From positions 1-27,201 of the forward strand of contig DVLN01000206.1 of NCBI GenBank assembly GCA_018715465.1: a stretch of DNA of 27,201 bases. The letters are read 5' to 3'. The notes under the pieces are model-generated. The model was not told the origin of the DNA. It saw only the letters and a program-made list of their open reading frames with translations, and searched no databases. The position numbers were made by a program, and so were the translations under genes. This DNA is from Candidatus Faecivivens stercorigallinarum (GTDB lineage: Bacteria; Bacillota; Clostridia; Oscillospirales; Ruminococcaceae). This document shows positions 1 through 8,091 of this stretch, one piece after another (position 1 is the first letter of the stretch; each line of letters starts with the position of its first letter).

Positions 1-1096
1 GGCTATGAAGGGTCAGGCTCAGTACGAAGCATATGATATGATTGATAAGGCTCCCGAAGAGAGAGCTCGTGGTATCACAATCAATACCGCTCACGTTGAA
101 TACGAGACCGACAAGCGTCACTACGCTCACGTTGACTGCCCGGGCCACGCCGACTATATCAAGAACATGATCACCGGTGCTGCTCAGATGGACGGCGCTA
201 TCCTGGTTGTTTCTTCTGCTGACGGCCCCATGCCCCAGACCCGTGAGCACATCCTGCTCGCTCGTCAGGTAGGCGTTCCCTACATTGTTGTCTTCATGAA
301 CAAAGTTGACCAGGTTGACGACGAAGAGCTGCTGGACCTCGTTGAGATGGAAATCCGTGAGCTGCTTTCTGAGTACGAATTCCCGGGCGACGACGTTCCG
401 ATCATCCGTGGTACCGCTCTGGGTGCTCTGGAATGCACTTCCAACGATATCAATGATCCTGCTTACAAGTGCATCCTCGACCTGATGGACGCTGTTGACG
501 AGTATATTCCTACTCCTGACCGTGCTGCTGACAAGCCCTTCCTGATGCCCGTTGAGGACGTTATGACCATTTCTGGTCGTGGTACCGTTGCTACCGGCCG
601 TGTCGAGAGAGGCACTGTCAAGGTTGGCGACGCTGTTGAGATCGTTGGCCTGAAGGAAGAAAAAGGTTCTTCCACTGTTACTGGTCTGGAAATGTTCAGA
701 AAGACTCTGGACTACGCTGAGGCTGGCGACAACGTTGGTGCTCTGCTCCGTGGTGTTCAGAGAAACGAGATTGAAAGAGGCCAGGTTATTGCTAAACCCG
801 GTTCCGTTCATCCTCACACCAAATTCCATTGCCATGTTTACGTTCTGAAGAAAGAGGAAGGCGGACGTCATAAACCCTTCTTCACCAACTACAGACCTCA
901 GTTCTACTTCCGTACTACTGACGTTACCGGTATCATCACTCTGGCTGAAGGTACTGAAATGGCTATGCCCGGTGATAACCTCGACTTCGACGTTGAGCTG
1001 ATCACCCCCATCGCTATGGAAGAAGGTCTGCGCTTCGCTATCCGTGAAGGCGGCAGAACCGTTGGTTCCGGCGTTGTTTCTTCCATCGTTGAATAA
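1..1096 (+). CDS. tuf: Elongation factor Tu, 5'-truncated by window edge
   Basis: EF-Tu carries aminoacyl-tRNA to the ribosomal A site as a GTP complex in the cytoplasm. The reading frame is open to the left edge. Judged by the family length of about 400 residues, roughly 37 N-terminal residues with the GHVDHGKT P-loop lie outside the window, so the first ATG at 5 is internal. Counting from that Met, I see the switch I segment ending RGITI, the G3 motif DCPGH (44-48) and the G4 motif NKVD (99-102). Domains II and III follow, ending in a normal C-terminus. Codon use is strongly biased and resembles the fba gene at 19404, as expected for highly expressed genes. A strong terminator follows. Identity is near certain. 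Confidence 0.98.
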   Translation, partial: AMKGQAQYEAYDMIDKAPEERARGITINTAHVEYETDKRHYAHVDCPGHADYIKNMITGAAQMDGAILVVSSADGPMPQTREHILLARQVGVPYIVVFMNKVDQVDDEELLDLVEMEIRELLSEYEFPGDDVPIIRGTALGALECTSNDINDPAYKCILDLMDAVDEYIPTPDRAADKPFLMPVEDVMTISGRGTVATGRVERGTVKVGDAVEIVGLKEEKGSSTVTGLEMFRKTLDYAEAGDNVGALLRGVQRNEIERGQVIAKPGSVHPHTKFHCHVYVLKKEEGGRHKPFFTNYRPQFYFRTTDVTGIITLAEGTEMAMPGDNLDFDVELITPIAMEEGLRFAIREGGRTVGSGVVSSIVE

Positions 1097-1127
1097 TTCT
1101 CTTTGATGGTTGAATAATTGAGCTTTT

Positions 1128-1161
1128 AGGCGCTTCCAAGTATACTTGGAAGCGCCTTTTT
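1128..1161 (+). terminator. Intrinsic terminator of tuf
   Basis: A perfect inverted repeat with 15-nt arms (1128-1142 and 1143-1157) is followed by a run of five T. The arms meet with no spacer, so in RNA the innermost pairs must open to form the loop. It lies about 30 nt past the tuf stop. Confidence 0.93.
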
Positions 1162-1182
1162 GCAGCTTTGACGGACAATTAC

Positions 1183-1211
1183 TTGACAAAGGCGGCTATT
1201 TGACACACAAT
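1183..1211 (+). promoter_or_regulatory. Putative promoter of the PuuD-like gene
   Basis: A TTGACA -35 box at 1183-1188 is followed after 17 bp by CACAAT (4 of 6 matches to TATAAT) at 1206-1211. The -10 box overlaps the left arm of the palindrome at 1206-1228. A second TTGACA at 1200-1205 has a poorer -10 partner (TATTGT at 1222), so which start is used is uncertain. Confidence 0.55.
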
Positions 1212-1228
1212 AAGAATATCTTATTGTG
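1206..1228 (+). promoter_or_regulatory. Palindromic operator candidate
   Basis: The arms CACAATAAGA and TCTTATTGTG are exact reverse complements separated by 3 nt. The site overlaps the likely -10 box and ends about 14 nt before the ribosome binding site of the PuuD-like gene. There is no T-run after it, so it does not look like a terminator. The position fits a repressor site, but no regulator gene adjoins it here. Confidence 0.65.
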
Positions 1229-1257
1229 AGATTTGTATGATAAAGGAGATAGAAAAT

Positions 1258-1992
1258 ATGCTGAATCAAAAACCTGTTATTGCCATCAGCTGTACGACAA
1301 ACGGCGCCGGGCTTGCTGATTCTCCTGCCCGTATGGTTCATAATCCGATGTCCTATTCAAATGCGATTGCAGCTGCGGGTGGTGTTCCGGTCCTATGTCC
1401 TGAATGTTGCGTCGGTGAATATGCGGAAATGTGTGATGCACTGTTGCTGTCGGGTGGGCAGGATGTAGACCCAACCTGGTATGGTGAAGAGGTACTCAAT
1501 GATTCAGTGGTGATTGATCTGGCTCGCGATGCTTATGAGATGGAACTTTGCAGGGCTTTTCTCGCCCGTAAAAAACCGATTATGGCGATCTGCCGCGGAT
1601 TTCAGCTGCTGAATGTTGTGCTGGGCGGGACATTGTATCAGGACCTGCTGGCACAAATGGGGTTTATTCACAGCAATTCAGAAATCCGCCATCCATTTTA
1701 TGCGGAAGAAGATTCGATTCTGTATCGGCTGTATGGTGAAGTATTCCGAGTCAATTCTACTCATCATCAGGCAGTAAGGGATCTTGGAAAGGGACTCCGG
1801 GTTACCGGGCGTTCGATTGAGGGAATCATCGAAAGCTATGAATCAAGTGATCCGCAGCAGCTGATCTGGGGGACTCAGTTCCACCCGGAACGGCTGACAG
1901 GTGCCCAGTGGGACGACCGGACGCCTGATTTCTCTGATTATTTTTCTGCTTTTGTCGCAGAAGTAGCTGGACGCATCCGTAATAACGGCTGA
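1258..1992 (+). CDS. Gamma-glutamyl-GABA hydrolase-like class I amidotransferase (peptidase C26)
   Basis: A 244-residue cytosolic protein of the PuuD/peptidase C26 family, which cleaves gamma-glutamyl amides such as gamma-glutamyl-GABA in polyamine breakdown. The nucleophile elbow ICRGFQLLN puts the catalytic Cys at residue 112, and TQFHPE supplies His209 and Glu211 to complete the triad. A conserved STHHQAV segment lies between them. I start at ATG 1258 because AAAGGAG at 1242-1248 is well spaced from it, whereas the upstream ATG at 1237 overlaps that site. The gene stands alone between a terminator and the promoter of the next gene, with a palindromic operator candidate upstream. No other polyamine gene is visible, so the exact substrate is not established. 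It could act on another gamma-glutamyl compound. Confidence 0.88.
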   Translation: MLNQKPVIAISCTTNGAGLADSPARMVHNPMSYSNAIAAAGGVPVLCPECCVGEYAEMCDALLLSGGQDVDPTWYGEEVLNDSVVIDLARDAYEMELCRAFLARKKPIMAICRGFQLLNVVLGGTLYQDLLAQMGFIHSNSEIRHPFYAEEDSILYRLYGEVFRVNSTHHQAVRDLGKGLRVTGRSIEGIIESYESSDPQQLIWGTQFHPERLTGAQWDDRTPDFSDYFSAFVAEVAGRIRNNG

Positions 1993-2020
1993 TCGGGCGG
2001 GGCTCTGCAATTTTTGCTGA

Positions 2021-2049
2021 TTGACTCTTTGTATCAAAATTGTTATAAT
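2021..2049 (+). promoter_or_regulatory. Promoter of the enoate reductase-like gene
   Basis: TTGACT at 2021-2026, a 17-bp spacer, and a perfect TATAAT at 2044-2049. The gene starts 50 bp downstream. Confidence 0.87.
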
Positions 2050-2098
2050 ATACTTGGTAATATTATGCAGAATTTTGTACAGAAGGGATTGGTCTGAA

Positions 2099-4093
2099 AT
2101 GAAGTATCAAAAGCTGTTTACGCCGGTCAGTATCGGGAATGTTCAGCTGAAAAACCGTTTTGCACTTGCTCCGATGGGGCCGCTCGGTCTGGGCGACGCA
2201 AGCGGCGGGTTTAATCAGCGCGGCATTGATTACTATACCGAACGTGCAAAAGGCGGCACCGGCCTGATCATTACTGGCGTAACCTTTGTTGACAATGAAG
2301 TCGAAGAGCATGGCATGCCCAACTGTCCTTCTCCGACCTATGATTCGGTCCATTTCACCCGTACTGCCCGCGAGATGACTGAACGGATTCACGCTTACGG
2401 CTCTAAGGTATTTTTGCAGATGTCCGCCGGTTTTGGCCGGGTTACAATCCCAACCAACCTCGGCGAATATCCGCCGGTTGCGCCTTCTCCGATCCCTCAC
2501 AGATGGCTGGATAAGATTTGCCGTGAATTGACGGTCGATGAGATCCATAAGATTGTCAAATCGTTCGGCCTGGGTGCCTATAACGCCAAACGTGCCGGTT
2601 TTGACGGGGTACAGATTCACGCTGTCCATGAAGGATACCTGCTCGACCAGTTCGCGATCTCGATGTTTAACCATCGTACCGATGAATACGGCGGATGTCT
2701 GGAAAACCGTCTTCGTTTTGCCAAAGAGGTTGTTGAGGAGATCAAGGCCAGATGTGGCCAGGACTTTGTCGTTACCCTGCGCTTCAGCCCCAAGAGCATG
2801 ATCAAGGACTGGAGAGTCGGTGCGCTGCCGGGTGAGGAATTTACCGAAATGGGACGCGATCTGCCGGAAGGCATTGAAGCGGCAAAGCTGCTGGTCAAAT
2901 ATGGATATGACGCACTGGACGTTGATGTCGGTTCTTACGACGCATGGTGGTGGAGCCATCCCCCGATGTATCAGGAAAAGGGTCTCTATCGTGCATATGC
3001 AAAGCTGGTAAAGGATGCAGTTGATGTGCCGGTCATCCTTGCCGGACGGATGGATAACCCGGATATGGCGCTTGCATCGCTGGAAAACGGTGACTGCGAT
3101 ATCATTTCGCTGGGACGGCCGCTGCTGGCTGACCCGGATTACGTAAAGAAACTGCGCTGCGGGAAAACAGATGAAATCCGTCCCTGTATCTCCTGCCAGG
3201 AAGGCTGCATGGGCCGCATCCAGAACTATTCGATGCTCAACTGTGCGGTCAACCCGCAGGCATGTAAGGAAGGCCCGAATGCCTACCGTCCGATTTTCCG
3301 CAGCCGGAAGGTTATGGTCATTGGCGGCGGTGTCGCTGGATGTGAAGCGGCACGGGTGCTGGCAATCCGCGGTCATAAGCCGGTGCTGTTCGAAAAGACC
3401 GGTGTACTTGGCGGCAACCTGATTCCCGGTGGAGCGCCTTCCTTCAAGGAAGACGATATCGCGCTTGCAAAATGGTATGCCCGTCAGATGGAACTGCTGG
3501 GCGTTGAAGTCCATATGAATGCCGAAGTGACCAAAGAGATGGTTTTGTCGGGCGGTTATGATACCGTCATCGTTGCGACTGGTTCCACCCCGAAGGTATT
3601 TAGCCTTGGCGACGATGAAAAGGTCTATACGGCAGCTGATGTACTCACTGGTGCAAAAGATCCCGGTGAAACAACGGTTATTGTCGGCGGCGGTTTGGTC
3701 GGACTGGAACTGGCACTTGATCTGGCAGAAAAAGGCAAGAAGGTTACGGTTGTTGAAGCAATGGACAAGCTGCTTGCTGTCAATGGCCCGATCTGCTCGG
3801 CTAATAAGGAAATGCTGCTGGAAATGGTTCCCTTTAAAGGCGTAAACGTCGTCTGCAGTGCGCGGGTCAAGGGTTATACCGGTGGTCAGCTCAGCTACGA
3901 AAAGGATGGGGAGAATCATTCCATCTCGGCAGACAGTGTCATTCTGGCGGTCGGTTACCGTGAAGAGAAGACGCTGTATGAGGAATTGCAGTACGAAATT
4001 CCTGATATTTACCTGTTGGGCGATGCAAAGAATGTTTCCAACATCATGTATGCCATCTGGGATGCGTTTGAGGTTGCAAACCATATCGACTGA
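2099..4093 (+). CDS. NADH:flavin oxidoreductase / 2-enoate reductase family protein
   Basis: A 664-residue flavoenzyme of the 2,4-dienoyl-CoA reductase/2-enoate reductase family, which reduces activated C=C bonds with NAD(P)H through FMN, a 4Fe-4S cluster and FAD. An old-yellow-enzyme TIM barrel spans about residues 1-360 and contains HAVHEGYLLDQF and HRTDEYGG. The cluster ligands are Cys363, Cys366, Cys370 and Cys382 (C-x2-C-x3-C-x11-C). Two dinucleotide-binding motifs follow, GGGVAG near 407 and GGGLVG near 525. Length and domain order are normal. The start at 2099 sits behind an AGAAGGGA site. It is a single-gene unit with its own promoter and terminator. Gut relatives act on enoates, bile-acid intermediates (BaiCD/BaiH) or cinnamate-type acids. 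The substrate here cannot be read from sequence. Confidence 0.92.
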   Translation: MKYQKLFTPVSIGNVQLKNRFALAPMGPLGLGDASGGFNQRGIDYYTERAKGGTGLIITGVTFVDNEVEEHGMPNCPSPTYDSVHFTRTAREMTERIHAYGSKVFLQMSAGFGRVTIPTNLGEYPPVAPSPIPHRWLDKICRELTVDEIHKIVKSFGLGAYNAKRAGFDGVQIHAVHEGYLLDQFAISMFNHRTDEYGGCLENRLRFAKEVVEEIKARCGQDFVVTLRFSPKSMIKDWRVGALPGEEFTEMGRDLPEGIEAAKLLVKYGYDALDVDVGSYDAWWWSHPPMYQEKGLYRAYAKLVKDAVDVPVILAGRMDNPDMALASLENGDCDIISLGRPLLADPDYVKKLRCGKTDEIRPCISCQEGCMGRIQNYSMLNCAVNPQACKEGPNAYRPIFRSRKVMVIGGGVAGCEAARVLAIRGHKPVLFEKTGVLGGNLIPGGAPSFKEDDIALAKWYARQMELLGVEVHMNAEVTKEMVLSGGYDTVIVATGSTPKVFSLGDDEKVYTAADVLTGAKDPGETTVIVGGGLVGLELALDLAEKGKKVTVVEAMDKLLAVNGPICSANKEMLLEMVPFKGVNVVCSARVKGYTGGQLSYEKDGENHSISADSVILAVGYREEKTLYEELQYEIPDIYLLGDAKNVSNIMYAIWDAFEVANHID

Positions 4094-4118
4094 TATTTAA
4101 AAAATTGTATACAGCATG

Positions 4119-4153
4119 AACGGGCGGTCAGTGTCAACTGGCCGCCCGTTTTT
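4119..4153 (+). terminator. Intrinsic terminator after the enoate reductase-like gene
   Basis: The arms AACGGGCGG and CCGCCCGTT, extended by CAGT/ACTG, close a short loop and are followed by five T on the plus strand. The T-run is on one side only, so it mainly serves the plus-strand gene. Confidence 0.9.
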
Positions 4154-4169
4154 CGGGTAATTTTTTCGA

Positions 4170-5126
4170 TCAGGTATCCTGCATCAACAGGTCGATACGT
4201 TGTTGTCGAACGGTTTGCAGCTGTCCGGTACAGTTTTCCAGTCCCTTTTCCAGCTGCCGGACTGCGGAAGAGATCTCATCCCGTGTTTTTTGAGCCTGGA
4301 ATAGGGAATCGTTGATCCTGTCCAGTACCAGCCAGTCAGCGATCAGTCCGTCAAAAGCAAAATCTGCAAATTTCATAAAATCGCTGATCTGTACCGAAAT
4401 GTCAGCCCGGATAGAGATGTCGGAAAGTTCTTTTTGGAAAGAATGGATCTGTCGTTGAAGGGTACAAGTCAGCTGAGAAACGTCATCCAGATTGCCATGT
4501 TTGGCAATGTCGGAAATCAGACCACCGCCGACCAGATCAAATGTCCCCCAGCTTTTGGCGTTTTGCAGCTTTTCAATGATGGCTTTTGTGGTCCAAAGTG
4601 CACTCTTTCCTGCATGGACGGCTTGTTCCAGCTCGGACCGCTGACTGGATAACAATGTGATCTGGCTGTCATAACCGGTTAGCTTTTCGGATGGTTCGCC
4701 GCCAATATCCAAAATTATCTGTGCTTTCTGAGCAAGCAGCGATTCCAGTTTCTGCCGTGCCAGATGGCCGTTGGCAACCTGGCGCTCCAGCTGAAGGATT
4801 TGTTGATTGTATGTTTGCGATTCGGCAGACGCGGCGTCATACTTGGCATCAGCTTCTTTCACTATGGTTTTGCAGATGTCCAGTTTCTGCCGGCGACCGG
4901 GCAGCAGTTTGGTCAAAAGAACGTTCAGTGCGCCGGTTTGCAGACGGTATAGTTCAGAGCGGCGGTCATCCCGTTCCTGTTTGGCTGCCGATACCTTTTT
5001 AGACAGTTCGTTTCGTCTGTTTTCAAGTGCATCTAACTGGTTTTTGCGGGCCTGAAAATCAGCGGCCTGTGCGCTGACCTGCCGGATTTGCTGGTTGAGC
5101 TGTTGCAGGGAAATTTTGTCTTCCAT
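4170..5126 (-). CDS. Unrecognised coiled-coil protein
   Basis: A 318-residue protein that I cannot assign to a characterised family. Residues about 1-150 are rich in Gln, Lys, Glu, Arg and Ala in heptad-like patterns, indicating a long coiled coil. A less regular middle part contains a WGTFDLVGGGLISDIAKH segment, and another helical stretch reaches the C-terminus. There is no signal peptide, membrane segment or Cys motif, so it is probably cytosolic. The ATG at 5126 is chosen because AAAGG lies 9 nt upstream. ATG codons further upstream overlap that site or fall in the promoter. It is monocistronic with a near-consensus promoter and faces the enoate reductase-like gene. The WGTFDLVGGG part could be a small conserved domain, but I infer no function. 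Confidence 0.8.
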   Translation of the reverse strand: MEDKISLQQLNQQIRQVSAQAADFQARKNQLDALENRRNELSKKVSAAKQERDDRRSELYRLQTGALNVLLTKLLPGRRQKLDICKTIVKEADAKYDAASAESQTYNQQILQLERQVANGHLARQKLESLLAQKAQIILDIGGEPSEKLTGYDSQITLLSSQRSELEQAVHAGKSALWTTKAIIEKLQNAKSWGTFDLVGGGLISDIAKHGNLDDVSQLTCTLQRQIHSFQKELSDISIRADISVQISDFMKFADFAFDGLIADWLVLDRINDSLFQAQKTRDEISSAVRQLEKGLENCTGQLQTVRQQRIDLLMQDT

Positions 5127-5157
5127 CAGGACCATCCTTTCGTCTTGATCTGGTTTG

Positions 5158-5186
5158 AGTATAGCATTTGGTATCATTGTTGTCAA
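5158..5186 (-). promoter_or_regulatory. Promoter of the coiled-coil gene
   Basis: On the minus strand TTGACA (5186-5181), a 17-bp spacer, and TATACT (5163-5158). The start codon is about 32 nt beyond the -10 box. Confidence 0.88.
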
Positions 5187-5208
5187 TCGGAGGGGAAGGA
5201 GAACGGAC

Positions 5209-5237
5209 TTCCGAAAAGCGGAATTTTGTGTTATACT
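5209..5237 (+). promoter_or_regulatory. Possible promoter of the ydcF-like/dnaD/dnaI operon
   Basis: A good -10 box, TATACT at 5232-5237, lies 40 bp before the first gene. At 17 bp upstream the -35 box is poor (TTCCGA at 5209). It is divergent from the coiled-coil gene promoter. Confidence 0.5.
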
Positions 5238-5276
5238 ATATACGGGAGTTTTTCACCTGTTGGAGGTATTGCAGAT

Positions 5277-6053
5277 ATGTTTTGGCTCATTTTGGGCGGT
5301 TTGATCATTTTATATTGCCTGGTAGTTCGTATTCGGCTGGGCAGAGTGCGCTTTGCTGCGATAGCCACAGCTGGCGGTTTGGCAATGATACTGCTTGGTG
5401 GACTGATTCTGCTGTTTCCTTACTGGCTGCCGGTCTGGATTTTGCAGCTGTTGGCGGTGACCGGGCTTGTTATCCTGTGCGGCGCCGAACTGATGGTCTT
5501 TGCCGGGAGCCTGTCGGGAAAGGCAGGGGCTGCCAGCAAACAGCCGGTGCAGTATACGGTTGTGCTCGGAAGCGGGCTGAAAAAAGGCAGCCAGATGACT
5601 TCGACTTTGATTGAACGGCTTTCACTGGCGGAAAAACTGTACCAGGGTGAATATGTCATCCTGTCCGGCGGTCAGACCCGGCATGAGACTGCTGTAGAAG
5701 CGGATGTAATGGCCCAATGGCTGCTGAAAAGAGAAAAGATACCTGCCCAGCATCTGCTGCTGGAAAGAGGGTCGGTCAATACCCGTCAGAATCTGTGCAA
5801 TACCCATCGGATGCTCGGAGATCAATCGCTGCCGGCAGGACAGGTGCGGATTGTGACGAGTGATTTCCATTGCTGGCGGACAGCCCGGCTGGCAGCTGCC
5901 TGTGGGCTGTCCGGTGCGACGGTATGTGGAAGCCGGACGATGGCACTGATTGCGCCGCTGTACCATCTACGGGAGACGCTGGCGATTGTGTACGGCGTGC
6001 TGCGCAGAGACGACGCACAGAAAAACACAAGAGGGGAGAAAGAACAGGGATGA
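5277..6053 (+). CDS. YdcF/ElyC/SanA-like membrane protein (DUF218)
   Basis: A 258-residue protein. Three hydrophobic segments in the first about 80 residues (near 1-20, 25-50 and 55-80) anchor a DUF218 domain. That domain shows its usual signposts VVLGSGLKKG, VILSGGQ, an acidic MA-rich helix, SVNTRQN and VTSDFHCWRTARLA. ElyC and SanA of this family are linked to envelope integrity in other bacteria, but the biochemical role is unsettled. The ATG at 5277 is preceded by TGGAGG at 5261 and opens directly into the first membrane helix. The frame is open upstream, but no other start has a good ribosome site. Its stop overlaps the ATG of the DnaD-like gene (ATGA), so the two are translationally coupled, although a functional link to replication is not obvious. 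Confidence 0.85.
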   Translation: MFWLILGGLIILYCLVVRIRLGRVRFAAIATAGGLAMILLGGLILLFPYWLPVWILQLLAVTGLVILCGAELMVFAGSLSGKAGAASKQPVQYTVVLGSGLKKGSQMTSTLIERLSLAEKLYQGEYVILSGGQTRHETAVEADVMAQWLLKREKIPAQHLLLERGSVNTRQNLCNTHRMLGDQSLPAGQVRIVTSDFHCWRTARLAAACGLSGATVCGSRTMALIAPLYHLRETLAIVYGVLRRDDAQKNTRGEKEQG

Positions 6054-7009
6054 CATTGAAAACAAAACTGCCCAGCTTTGTGGCGGTACCTTCCGAGATT
6101 ATCGATGAGCATCTCGGTAAGGCAAGCGGGCTGTATATCAAAGTAATTTTGTACATCCTGCGGACCAATAAAATCGACCCGCCGGTCATCGCGGCAGTTC
6201 TTTCTGTCCCGGTAAGCGATGTAGAGGAGGCAATCCGCTACTGGACCAGCAGTGGTATCCTGCCTGCCCAGGAAGTTGAACGTCAGCTGGAGAGTGGAAA
6301 AAAGCAGCAGGCACAGGCAGCACAGCCGCCCCGAACTGGTTCTGCCCAATCTCCTGAAACGGTCGATTCTTCTCATTTCAAGGTCAGTGCCGACCGGGAG
6401 GAGGTGCGTTTTCTGCTGACAACGGCTGAACAGATTCTCGGCCGTCCGCTCTCATCGACTGAACAGAAGGGGTTTGTATTCTTTCTGGAGGAATATGACC
6501 TGCCGGCGGATGTGATTGTAATGGCAGTGGAGTTTTGCTGCATGCACGACCGGGGAAACTATCGGTATATTTCCAAATTGCTGGCCGGGTGGTATGAGCA
6601 GGGAATCAATACCCATCCCCTTGCCGAAGAATATATCCGTACCCAGACTGAACGGCTCACCCACGAAGCCGAGGTGATGGAGGCGTTTGGCATCAAAAAC
6701 AGGGGACTCACCACCGCCAACCGCAAATATATTATGCAGTGGTATCAGGACTACGGTTTTAATATTGAAATCATCCGCATGGCGTATGAACGGGCAGTTG
6801 ACCAGATTGGACAGGCTTCCTTTCCGTATATCGGGAAAATTTTGCAGAACTGGCACAAGATGGGCTTTAAAACGCCGGAGGACATCCTCCGCGGCGACGT
6901 CAAGAAAAATACTGGCGGCGGAGGCAAATCCTCTTCCGGGACAGGCAGCCCGTCTTATGATGTAGAGGCGTTTGCGCGGCAGGGATTTGATCTGCCGGAT
7001 CTTGACTGA
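6050..7009 (+). CDS. DnaD-like primosome protein
   Basis: A 319-residue protein of the DnaD/DnaB family, which in Firmicutes helps remodel the origin and recruit the helicase loader. The N-terminal about 75 residues form the winged-helix part, beginning FVAVPSEIIDEHL. A variable Gln/Ala/Pro-rich linker follows. Two DnaB_2/DnaD repeats come next, about 118-195 (with YRYISKLLAGWYEQGI) and about 218-288 (with FPYIGKILQNWHKMG). The YxxxIxxxW signature appears in both. A Gly/Ser-rich low-complexity tail closes it. The ATG overlaps the upstream stop (ATGA), and GAGGGGAG lies about 11 nt before it. The next gene encodes the DnaC/DnaI-type loader, supporting a replication-initiation role. Confidence 0.92.
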   Translation: MTLKTKLPSFVAVPSEIIDEHLGKASGLYIKVILYILRTNKIDPPVIAAVLSVPVSDVEEAIRYWTSSGILPAQEVERQLESGKKQQAQAAQPPRTGSAQSPETVDSSHFKVSADREEVRFLLTTAEQILGRPLSSTEQKGFVFFLEEYDLPADVIVMAVEFCCMHDRGNYRYISKLLAGWYEQGINTHPLAEEYIRTQTERLTHEAEVMEAFGIKNRGLTTANRKYIMQWYQDYGFNIEIIRMAYERAVDQIGQASFPYIGKILQNWHKMGFKTPEDILRGDVKKNTGGGGKSSSGTGSPSYDVEAFARQGFDLPDLD

Positions 7010-7023
7010 GGGAGGTGCACCGG

Positions 7024-8016
7024 ATGCAGAACAACGATATTTTCCAGCAGGCTAAAAGGAGAATCGACCGCCGGCGGATGGAGCAGATGGTTGCTCAGTC
7101 CCAGCGAATGGATGAGATTGCCAAGGAGGTCCCCGAAGTAATGGAGATCCGCCGGAAACTGGCGATGACATCCGCCGAGATCAGCAAGGTAATTTTGCAG
7201 CGAAAAACCAACCTTGCCGAAGGTCTTGCCCGCATTGAGGAGGTCAATCTTCGCTTGCAGCAGCGGGAACGGGAACTGATGGTTCAGGCCGGATATCCGG
7301 TCGATTATCTTGAGATGCGCTACACCTGCCCCAAATGCAAGGATACCGGGTTTGTCAACGGGGTGCGGTGCGAGTGTCTGAAAGCGGAGATGCGAAAGCT
7401 GAGCGTTGAGCAGCTGAACGCCGCTTCACCGGCTGGTGAGAGCCGATTTGATAACTTTGACTTGCGTTATTATCCCGATGCAATTGACCCGGAGAGCGGG
7501 CAGAATCCGCGGCTGGTGATGACAAAGGTGCTGGGTTTCTGTCGGTCGTATGCTGACAAGTTTACTCCGCACAGCCAGGGCCTTTTTATGTTCGGAGAGA
7601 CCGGTCTGGGCAAGACCCATCTTTCCCGTGCGATTGCGGGAGTGGTGGCCGAAAAGGGATACAATGTCGTCTGCGCCACTGCGCCTGACCTTCTGCGCCG
7701 AATCGAGAATGAGCATTTCCGCCGGACAGAAGATGAGGGAACATTGGATCGGATACTGGAAGCCGATTTGCTGGTACTCGACGATCTGGGCGCGGAATTT
7801 GGCAGCAGCTTTTCCCAGTCAGTTGTCTATAACATCCTTAACAGCCGTATCTCTTCCGAACGGCCGCTGATTGTTACCAGCAATCTGACTGTCCAGGAAT
7901 TTGGTGAAAAGTATGCCCGCCGAATTGTCTCCCGGCTGTTTTCTCAGCTGATACAGGTACGATTTATCGGAAAAGACGTCCGCCAGCTCAAGCGTCTTCG
8001 GGAAGGTCAGAAATAA
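7024..8016 (+). CDS. DnaC/DnaI-like helicase loader ATPase
   Basis: A 330-residue AAA+ protein that would load the replicative helicase with the DnaD-like partner encoded upstream. An N-terminal helical region (about 1-95) precedes a zinc-binding motif of the CPKC...CEC type near 103-120. The ATPase domain has Walker A GETGLGKT (191-198), Walker B LLVLDDLGAE, sensor I IVTSNL and an RRIVSRL segment with a likely arginine finger. This order matches DnaI-type loaders; the IstB transposition helpers share only the ATPase part. GGAGG at 7011-7015 lies 8 nt before the ATG at 7024. An in-frame GTG at 7015 touches that site and is rejected. It follows the DnaD-like gene by 14 bp and ends the operon. 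Confidence 0.93.
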   Translation: MQNNDIFQQAKRRIDRRRMEQMVAQSQRMDEIAKEVPEVMEIRRKLAMTSAEISKVILQRKTNLAEGLARIEEVNLRLQQRERELMVQAGYPVDYLEMRYTCPKCKDTGFVNGVRCECLKAEMRKLSVEQLNAASPAGESRFDNFDLRYYPDAIDPESGQNPRLVMTKVLGFCRSYADKFTPHSQGLFMFGETGLGKTHLSRAIAGVVAEKGYNVVCATAPDLLRRIENEHFRRTEDEGTLDRILEADLLVLDDLGAEFGSSFSQSVVYNILNSRISSERPLIVTSNLTVQEFGEKYARRIVSRLFSQLIQVRFIGKDVRQLKRLREGQK

Positions 8017-8035
8017 CAGATTGGGTTTTATCAAC

Positions 8036-8067
8036 AAGGGCCCCTTCCAGAATCGGAAGGGGCCCTT
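8036..8067. terminator. Shared terminator between convergent dnaI-like and flotillin genes
   Basis: A 13-bp GC-rich stem (AAGGGCCCCTTCC with its exact complement) encloses a 6-nt loop between two convergent genes. Only short T-runs flank it on either strand, so efficiency is uncertain. The position suits both directions. Confidence 0.75.
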
Positions 8068-8091
8068 TGCCGGCTTATTCGAGACTTTGTG

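Noticed and set aside
2063..4084. A 673-codon open frame on the minus strand, antisense to the enoate reductase-like gene
   Set aside because: The plus-strand protein has full family motifs, promoter and ribosome site. The antisense translation shows no recognisable domain, and a long antisense frame is expected from the gene's codon bias.
7024..8016. IstB helper of an insertion sequence
   Set aside because: The protein has the N-terminal zinc motif of DnaI-type loaders, follows a DnaD gene in an operon, and no transposase or inverted repeats adjoin it.
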